Of a DNA stretch of 64,000 nucleotides, positions 56,908 to 64,000 are shown piece after piece. The notes under the pieces are model-generated. The model was given only the letters and a program-made list of their open reading frames with translations, did no database searches and was not told the DNA's origin. Source of the DNA: Symbiodinium natans (lineage: Eukaryota > Sar > Dinophyceae > Suessiales > Symbiodiniaceae). Positions within the stretch are counted from its first letter, which is position 1; each line of letters starts with the position of its first letter. The translations under genes were made by a program, and so were the position numbers. The DNA is taken from NCBI GenBank assembly GCA_905221605.1, contig CAJNDS010000027.1, positions 96,501 through 160,500 of the forward strand, given 5' to 3'.

Positions 56908-59093
56908 TCACTCACCGAACGCGACTTTGGTGACGCACGTGCGGTTGGCGTCCTCCCTCTTCCAATCTTCAAGAGACATGCCGATGGCCTCGTCGAGCAG
57001 CTTGTTGACATCGCTCAGTGCTCTAGTGTCGTACCACTCGATCGCAAAACTCTTGAACTGCGGGCAGAACTCGGTGAGGAGGAGGTGGGTCCTTTCTTCA
57101 ACCCGCCGCGCCAGCCAATCCTGGGTGAAGACGAGCAAGCGCATGAGCTGGACGATGGCATAGTTGTGGTTGATGGCGGCGCGGGCGTACTGAACGGTCC
57201 TTGCCTTGATGCGCGCGTACTTACACACGCCTAATTTAAGCACGCTGCTTGTGTTGTCTTCACTGCGTGCCCAGAGGACGTGCACGCAGGCCGCCCATCC
57301 TTGGCAAAGGTGGTTCAAGAGCTTCGAACTGAAGTAGGCCAAGCCGAAGGCTGTGGGCTCATGGTACAAAGTGAACAAGAGCTTGCGGAGCCGGTCCAAG
57401 ACCTGTGCGAAGTTGCCCCCTCTGGATACCTTGTCCATGTCCTTCTGCTGGAGATGCTTCGGAGGTGGAAGGAGGGAATGCACGTAGTAGCTCAGCAAGC
57501 CTCAGGATGGGTTTCAGGATCATCGATCGGGGAGGTGCGTCGGTTCGGTTCAGTTCGGTTCAGAGGGGGATTTCAGGGGGGAGATCACCGAAAACGGAGA
57601 GGGAAAGTGGGCGCGCGCGCGCGGCCAAGCAGCCGCTGACCACCTTCAGTGAGCACAGGCAGGGCTTTTACTGGCTGGGACAGCTCCGGGAGCTTTCGCG
57701 ATCAGCGACCACCCCGAGCGACCACCCCCTGCCCTCCCCCCGCGATCAGCGACCACCCCCCACGATCAGCGATCAGCGACCACCCCCTTCCCCCCCCCCC
57801 GCGATCAGCGACCACCCCCCCCGATCAGCGACCCGCGATCAGCGACCACCCTCCCCCCGCGATCAGCGATCAGCGACCACCCTCCCCCACCCCTCTTCAC
57901 TTCTTGCGAGCACTCTGCTGACGAGCCCGAGACAACCCTAAGTTGGAGCTTAAGGGATTGGAAGGTGGTTGTTGAGGGATGCAGGGACACGGCGAGCCTT
58001 CTCCAGGAGCTCTTGAGCATTCTGCGGAGGCCGAGGCCATGCAGAGAGCACCCGCTCTAGCCACTCACGTCGTACTCCACTCTCGACGGGCCGGCCCTTC
58101 TTTGATGGCTTCGGCATCGTGGAGGACAACCTCGTGACGATCGGCGTGATCGTGGCCTCGACCCTCTCCCGGATGTCCGCAGGGATCCTTGTCAACATGA
58201 GTGAGCGAGCACCGTATAGGTCCCAGCCGCACGGGGTCCTATTGCGGGGCAGCTTACTGGGCACGACCGCCGAGAAGCGGCAGTACACGAGCTGAAAGAG
58301 AAAGAGCAGGGGCGCGATGGCCCCCTCGACCCAGGTCCACGAGTGCACTTCGCCTAAGTCATCGCCAGTGGGTCCCATTTCAGGAGTCGACTCCTCCCGT
58401 GCCCCAGCCTCAGCCTCGGCGTCTCCATCGTCCTCCCACTCGCCCAGTGGCCCAACCATGAAGCTCATGCAGGGTCGAGGCGGAGATCGGCTCGACCACT
58501 TCCGCCTCTGCAGGGCGGGCAGCTTCCGCCTCTGCAGGGCCGGCAGAGCTTGACGAAAGCCGTCCACGCTTCTTCGGCGGCTCTGTCCTCTGCGCCTGCT
58601 GCTTGGGGATCCTAACGAAGGCTTTCTGAGGCACACGGACTTCTGCAGCTGCCGGAGGCCTCTTTGCAGGAGGCTGCTTGGTGGCAGGCTTCGCTGCAGT
58701 AGGCTGCGCTGCAGTAAGCTGCGGCGCTGAGCCCATGCGGTCCAGCATAGCGGCCATCAACGTCATGGCTTGCTGCTGTCCAGCTTGCGCCTTCGCGATC
58801 ATGCGAAGCTCCAAAGCCCGTGCAGGGCCTACCTCTGTCTCAACGGCACTGAGCAGGTTCTGCGTTGAGGCTCCCAGGCCATCTGTGTCCGTTCCCATCG
58901 ACGACAGCCGCTGCTGTGCATCCTGCAACTGCTCACTCAGCTCTCGGCATCTTCCTTCCAATTCTTCCTTGCTGCTGGTGCGCACATCCCCATGCGCGGG
59001 CAGCGTTTCAAGCTCGGACTCGTCCTGAGACGTTTGCTCTTCATGACGAGCTGCTGGCGGACGGAAAGCACTTCGAGCGTTTGCGGGCATCAT
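56908..59093 (-). CDS. Run of long intron-poor frames, unidentified
   Basis: Three long minus-strand frames follow each other: 59093-58410 (227 codons, Ala/Gln/Pro-rich, with helix EELEGRCRELSEQLQDAQQR), 58636-57950 (DIRERVEATITPIVTRLSST, REWLERVLSAWPRPPQNAQ) and 57498-56908 (LLNHLCQGWAACVHVLWARS, NYAIVQLMRLLVFTQDWLA). They lie in different frames. The first passes into the second somewhere in 58636-58410, and a GATCAGCGACC minisatellite lies between the second and third. Such long uninterrupted frames contrast with the 25-110 base exons elsewhere. I know no family. A frameshifted retrocopy, a retroelement gag-like region or a genuine GC-rich gene are all possible. Confidence 0.4.
57695..57895. 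repeat. GCGATCAGCGACCACCCCC minisatellite
   Basis: About nine degenerate copies of (CG)CGATCAGCGACCACCCC(C)n, with GATCAGCGATCAGCGACC compound units. It sits between two of the long minus frames. Confidence 0.85.
58499..58546. repeat. 24-bp tandem duplication
   Basis: CTTCCGCCTCTGCAGGGCGG is followed directly by a second copy (CTTCCGCCTCTGCAGGGCCG), within the zone where two long minus frames overlap. Confidence 0.8.
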
Positions 59094-59109
59094 GGCACTC
59101 GGGTATGCT

Positions 59110-60480
59110 ACAGGCTAGCTGCGGGTCTGCGGTCCTACGGTGTTTTTTCACACAGAGAGCTCGGGGCGCTCGGAAATGGCTCGCAGAATCGCACAATGTC
59201 TTTGGCGGAAACAGAATCATTTCGGAGCATAAGCCTCCATCAGGACGAAGCAACAGGAAAAACACATCGCTGCCTCTTTGAGCTCGGCCAGCTCTGACGA
59301 CCACCTGGACGACTTAGACTTGAACATGATCCGATGTGGAACGTGAGAACTGAACATATGATTACTCGTTCACACATTGCTGCTAAACACTCTTAGAACT
59401 GTGACGCTGTATATCCACCATATTCTACAATGCAAATTCCAGACATTTGGACTCGGTGGGTCCAACTTGGGTGCCCCGGCGAGGCGCTTCGAGCTTCGGA
59501 GGCCTCCAAGTGAGAACGCACTTCGGAGGCCTCGGAATGGAACTTTTCAAAATTATCTTCGGAGAAGGGAGAGCTGGGCTTCAGAATTGGTCAAGCCGCG
59601 ATAGAAGTGGACAGCAACTGGACCCGGCATGCGCACGACGATGCCCACGCCTCTAAGTGGAGTCTTTGGGCAAGTCCTTCAGCTTCCTCCGCCTTGCGAC
59701 AGCATGTTTTTCTTTTTTAGCATACGCATTCGCTACTTTGGTGTGGAGGGTTGTTCCTTCGCTGTCAATTCGTGTTCAGCCTTCAGCACATTTGCCCTTG
59801 AGCGCCCCTGTGCCAGAGCCGTGCGAGGGATTCAAAAGCACAGCCGAACTAAGCTGGCATGCAATGGCCTTCCACTACAGCTACAAAGCGATGCCCTTTA
59901 AGATCAAAACTCGACTTCCCAGAGTAGTCGGGAATGAACTGGGGCCTTCTGTGAAGACTCTTCCGCTTTGCGCTGGGCTGCAAGTAGCTCGTCACGGTGC
60001 TCAACCTGGAGAGGTCGGCAAAGCCTGTTTCTTGAAACCTCGCATTTCCGAGCTTATTGTCTCCGAGCCTCGCTGTTGACGCTTCCGCGACGGCACTGGC
60101 GTAGTTCGTCCTCTGGTTGAGTTGGACTTGCCATGAGGAGAGTTCAGATGCTTCTGGCCCATGAAAACTTGAGGACCCTTCATAGCATGTCATGGCGCTG
60201 CAGGGTAGTTCATCGGTTAAGCAATATGGCAGCCGCGACAATTGCTCATGTTGGCAGGCATGAGCCTATGCCTCCTTATAAGCAAGCTACACACACAAAG
60301 CCGTTGCAACATCTGGCCTGCAAAGATCGAACTCGCTGTTCTAAGTTGGACGTAGCTTCCTGCCACTCCTGCGACAGGTGTGGGAGTGGCGGATGCCTTG
60401 CACATCACTTGGTAGGGATCTGCCACTGGCATCAAGCTGCGATTGCTACTATGCTTCACCAACCTCATTGGATATGCAAT
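59110..60480. other. Competing frames on both strands, no assignment
   Basis: A + frame (59657-60079, 140 codons with a hydrophobic start FLRLATACFSFLAYAF) and a minus frame (60241-59849, 130 codons, ASAVAEASTARLGDNKLGNA) overlap. Both have acceptable composition and neither matches a family. At 59450-59530 CTTCGGAGGCCTC recurs three times. Confidence 0.35.
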
Positions 60481-60519
60481 GATACAGTGCAAGGACAAAC
60501 ATGCACCGCAAACTGTTAT

Positions 60520-60835
60520 CTGCCACTTGCCCCGCTTGCTCCACTTGCTTTGGTTCCGGAAGCGGAAGACGATATGTGCCACTTGCCCCACTTGCCCCTC
60601 CATGTGCACCGAAAGCGATTTCTGCCACTTGCCTCGCTTGCCCCACTTGCCCCCTTGCCTCACTTGCTCCGCTTGCCAAGCTTGCCAAGCTTGCCCCACT
60701 TGCCCTACCCCCAGCCACAAGTCTGCCTCAAAGACAGCTCAGTTTAAGGCAGACCTGTGGGGCAAAATCAAGTAGCTTTTCTGGCTGAGCAAGTGGGGCA
60801 AGTGAGGTAACTTCTAGAAAAGAAAATGACAAGTG
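60520..60835. repeat. CACTTGCCC repeat with an inverted downstream arm
   Basis: About 15 copies of (C)ACTTGCCCC/GCTTGCC words run from 60520 to 60706. At 60789-60804 the sequence GCAAGTGGGGCAAGTG is the exact reverse complement of CACTTGCCCCACTTGC (60580-60595), and CAAGTGGGGCA recurs near 60830. Perfect inverted arms of 16 bases with about 190 bases between could form a stem. Confidence 0.8.
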
Positions 60836-61268
60836 GGGCATCAGCTCTTCCAGAAAAGTAAGTGGGGGTTAGGCAACATCAACTAGTGGTTGCTGTGGGC
60901 GCTCGAGATGCCATGACAGTCGGAGAGATCTTACAGGATCAGACCGTTCATCTCAGAAAGGGCATGGCAATGGTATGGCAAAGTAGTATGCCTTGACTCA
61001 TTTTCTTGCGTGAGCACTGGCGAGCCCTGGCGAGCTACAGCGAACAATCGCCAGATAAGCTGAAGTTCGATCATTGCTTCAGCTGGAGCATGCTGTACCT
61101 GCCATGGCTGTATAAGGCAAGCCTCTGCTTCGGTGGCACTTACTGTAAATCATGCTGCTATCACAGTCTGCGTTCTGAAATCGGCAGGAAGCTGTGCCAA
61201 GCCCACAGAAACAGAAGAGGCTGCGTGCACGTTCTGAGGCCGCGTCACTGTGAATGAACCGATGTTAC

Positions 61269-62611
61269 CCAGGGTAGCCAGTAGCATCACGGATCCCCAA
61301 ACCTGAGATGTCAGAATGATGTCATCAACATGCGGAACAGGCTCAGCAAAAGCCCTGCTTAGGCTCTTCAAACTGCATCGCGAACCAGACCTGTCCTAGA
61401 GACCCCTTCCGGCAGTTCCTCCAGGCCGACAGCCAAAGAAATGACGATGGCAGTTGCCTGATGCAGTGTGATGCAAGGATGTGGCTCAAGAGGCTTGTTT
61501 CATGGTGCCCCAACTAATCTTAAACTGTCTTAAACTGTGCCTTGTTGAAGTTGCCGGCGAAAGTTGTGTAGGTAGCCTTGGAATAATTACAAGCAGCTGT
61601 ACCATGGCCAAATGCGTCGCACATCGATTGACTGGCTTTGACCGAAACTATACTAAACAACTAATGCATGTAAGAACCGTGAGAGACTGGACCATAGCGT
61701 ACTGCGTCACATTGTACGCAGAGGCAAAGACACCCAGGAGTAGCCTAAGATTCAGAGCTTGGACGACTGGCCATGTGACATCCGCAGGTTCTCCAGAGGC
61801 TTTCCGTCGCACTCAGGGGCATAGGGTTTAGGGTTTAGGGTTTAGGGAGTTACCATGAGCTGCCCCTTTTTTGACAGGCTCTTGCTCTGCTCAGCGACCC
61901 CAAACCGAGCACACCCGGGGCCAGCTCGAAGACCTTGCAATGAACCTGAGGAGTCTTGAAAAAAAAGGTCCCCCAAGAGTTAGGGCTGAGCTGAGCTGAA
62001 CGGAATGAATCCGCTTACAGGCACCCTGGGAGAACTCCTGGTCATGTAATGTCATGTTCCCGGACCGACTGTAGAGTAAACTGTCGACATTGCAAGAAGG
62101 CACCCTGATGATCCCTGATGTACACGCAAGCGCAGCAGTGGGCAACTACCAATTCTTTCACGTCGGCATTGTTCATTAGGCATGACAGCATCAAAGGCAA
62201 TCACATCAACCAACACAAACTTCTAATTACGCTTGATCACTTGATCTCTTCGTGCCTCGAAATCCGTCATAGACGGCTGTCCCGGCCAGCTGGGATGGGA
62301 CATAGTGAAGCTGGGCACCAACCTGCACATAATGTAACCAAACAGACCGTGCACACCACGGCACCTGTTTATACACATGTTGCTTTGGGCTAGCCCTTGT
62401 GCACTCAGCCGAGCAGCAACATTAAAGCCGAAGGTAGCCCCATGTAGAAGGTCATGTCCTCAGAGACTTTCGATTCTCAGCTTGCCTCATTCCAATCACC
62501 ACCTGGTTGCGGCCAGGCCTCCGTAGAATTCAGCTGCATGGACGTGCCTAGCTCACAGGCCAGGACCATGTTCAGTGCTCCAGCAAAGATGGAGATAACG
62601 CACACGAGGAC
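61269..62611 (-). CDS. Exons of an unidentified multi-pass membrane protein
   Basis: Minus-strand hydrophobic exons with good splice signals: 62611-62557 (VLVCVISIFAGALNMVLA, GTGAGC donor), about 61457-61400 (ATAIVISLAVGLEELPEG, GT donor), 61302-61269 (VWGSVMLLATL, GTAACA donor). Each begins after AG|G. ELPEG recalls the PEG motif of ZIP metal transporters, but the metal-binding histidines are not seen, so I do not assign that family. Candidate upstream exon about 63245-63375: MAKRRMRMHRYTLSLRSAKE, then ILCMLAG. Order between exons is plausible, but phases are not all closed. Confidence 0.45.
61826..61847 (+). repeat. Interstitial telomere repeat (TTTAGGG)3
   Basis: Three TTTAGGG units, G-rich on this strand, lying between exons of the membrane-protein candidate. 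Confidence 0.92.
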
Positions 62612-62779
62612 CTGGGCTCAGAGTATGACTTGCCAGCACAACACGCTTGAGATTGACCCATAGTGACATAGTTAAATGTCACCCGGTAAAACTGCCAAGA
62701 CAAAGCCGTGCCACAGTGCAACAACGAAGGGACCGACTCTTTACCGAGTGTTGACCGTTCTTTGCCTTCTGTTGCACCC

Positions 62780-64000
62780 AGCACATGAATACCCTTAGCC
62801 CTGATTTCTAAGATTCGTTCCGATCCAAGCCAGGCCTCTCATCTCCTTTCTCGAGCTTTGCATCTCTACGGTTTGATCTCTTCGTCACTTCGTCCCGATA
62901 CATTCCCGGAGATCACCCTTGTTACTGGCAAAGATGTACTTGCTGCAGAACAACCTAGACTTGCGGTTGTATGCAACTCAATCTTTACTACAAAAGTAGT
63001 TCAGCCTGAACCCCAACGCGGCCATGAAACTACAAGTCTTGCTGGCTACAAGGCTGTTGAGTCACATGAAGTCACAAATGCCTCTCTGGTTAGCAGAGGT
63101 CCAGACACCGATAAGAATCGTGTCCGAGCTCTGCGTTTTGCCCTTCTGTGCCTTACAAGGGTGTGTGAAAACTGATGCTGCTCAATGTGCACATCATCTC
63201 ATGACTCGTTGTGTCATGTTGTCTTGAGCCTGCGATTGCGCCACTGTTGCCAGAGCTGCGCACGCAACCCCAGCCAGCATGCAAAGAATCTCCTTCGCTG
63301 ACCGCAGACTCAGAGTATAACGGTGCATGCGCATGCGACGCTTAGCCATAATCTGTTGGGTGAATGCCAAGACAATCCTAAAGTGCACTCGTCACCGGCA
63401 CTTTGCAAACAATGCTCCTGGGAGTGACGAGCATGACCTGCAAACGTGAGGTTGGACTGTTAATTTTCCTGATAAGCTTATTCAGCAATCTGTTGGCAAA
63501 CATCTTCTCAGTCCTGGCCTTTTGCAGCGATTTTGCCCGGATGTGCAAGCACTTGCACTACAGCAGTGGCAATGGGGAGGCACGATCGAATGATCAAATT
63601 CATAGACAGCGGCAGGAACCTGCAGATCACAGACACAAATTTTCGATGAGTCCATTCGTTGCTGAGCACATTTAAAGGAGTTGCCAGCACGCGTTTCCTG
63701 TTAGTACGGTGCTTGAGACTTGCTGACGGAAACTGAGATGCCGACTGAAAGCTGAAGTTGTTGAGCCCTTAGCTATCAGATCAGATGCCTGCGGGCCTTG
63801 CTTCGCAAACACCATCAACATGCTCGGCAGTGGCAACTTTGGCCTAGCGTCCAATGTTCGCAGCGAAAGCTGCAGAGAATAGCAGTATCCTGTAAACGTC
63901 ACTCAGCTTGGTCAGCGGCTTTGGCCGGTATGGCCTTGCAGAGCAAACTTGTGATGCGAGCTCATGCGCATGCGGTTGGCGATCGCGCGACGATGCCATC
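62780..64000. other. Mixed frames, no confident gene
   Basis: A + frame from about 62795 to 63175 (PEITLVTGKDVLAAEQPRLA) is protein-like but against the strand trend. A + frame at 63403-63675 holds a hydrophobic stretch (VGLLIFLISLFSNLLANIF). Minus frames at 63508-63690 compete with it. The window ends without a recognisable gene. Confidence 0.3.

Overview
This looks like nuclear DNA of a dinoflagellate, most likely a Symbiodiniaceae coral symbiont or a close relative. The evidence is (i) Arabidopsis-type telomere repeats (TTTAGGG/CCCTAAA) scattered inside the sequence; (ii) genes split into many very short exons whose introns mostly end AG|G and start with GC or GA as often as GT; (iii) nearly every recognisable gene on one strand; and (iv) many simple-sequence, satellite-like blocks. 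There are no bacterial-style operons. Apart from one approximately 700-base frame on the + strand and a few long unidentified frames, the longest reading frames are mostly shadows or repeat translations. Real coding sequence had to be found by joining short exons by eye and checking that splice phase was kept.

Layout from left to right. 0-2.3 kb: repeats, an AT-rich island, a 14-bp minisatellite and a 100-N assembly gap. 2.7-3.5 kb: the only confident + strand gene, an ATP-grasp-like protein. 3.5-12.6 kb: repeat-dense zone with inverted TTTCAATTGAAA boxes, GAGGTCGCG blocks, a (CT)n tract, interstitial telomeres and a 1.3-kb C-rich satellite of about 75-bp units. 13-22.3 kb: scattered minus-strand exon candidates that I cannot name. 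25.3-29.7 kb, minus: the 26S proteasome lid subunit RPN9/PSMD13, in at least 14 exons. 33.6-38.3 kb, minus: a voltage-gated cation channel (S2-S6, TGGNDW filter, C-terminal EF-hand pair). 40.1-43.2 kb: further minus-strand exons and a 185-bp (GT)n run. 46.1-47.0 kb, minus: an unidentified coiled-coil plus membrane-helix gene. 47.7-49.8 kb, minus: a glutathione S-transferase of the Ure2p/YghU-like (nu-class-like) group, complete except for one missing exon. 50-56 kb: more minus-strand exon candidates. 56.9-59.1 kb, minus: a set of long intron-poor frames. 60.5-60.8 kb: a CACTTGCCC repeat with an inverted arm. 61.2-63.4 kb, minus: exons of an unidentified membrane protein.

The supported genes are housekeeping (proteasome lid), excitability/Ca2+ signalling (channel) and detoxification/redox (GST). 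I see no pathway linking them. What they share is orientation: a long unidirectional minus-strand cluster facing a + strand gene across the repeat-rich 3.5-8.4 kb interval, which is a candidate convergent strand-switch region. I found no confident tRNA, rRNA, CRISPR array or intact transposon.
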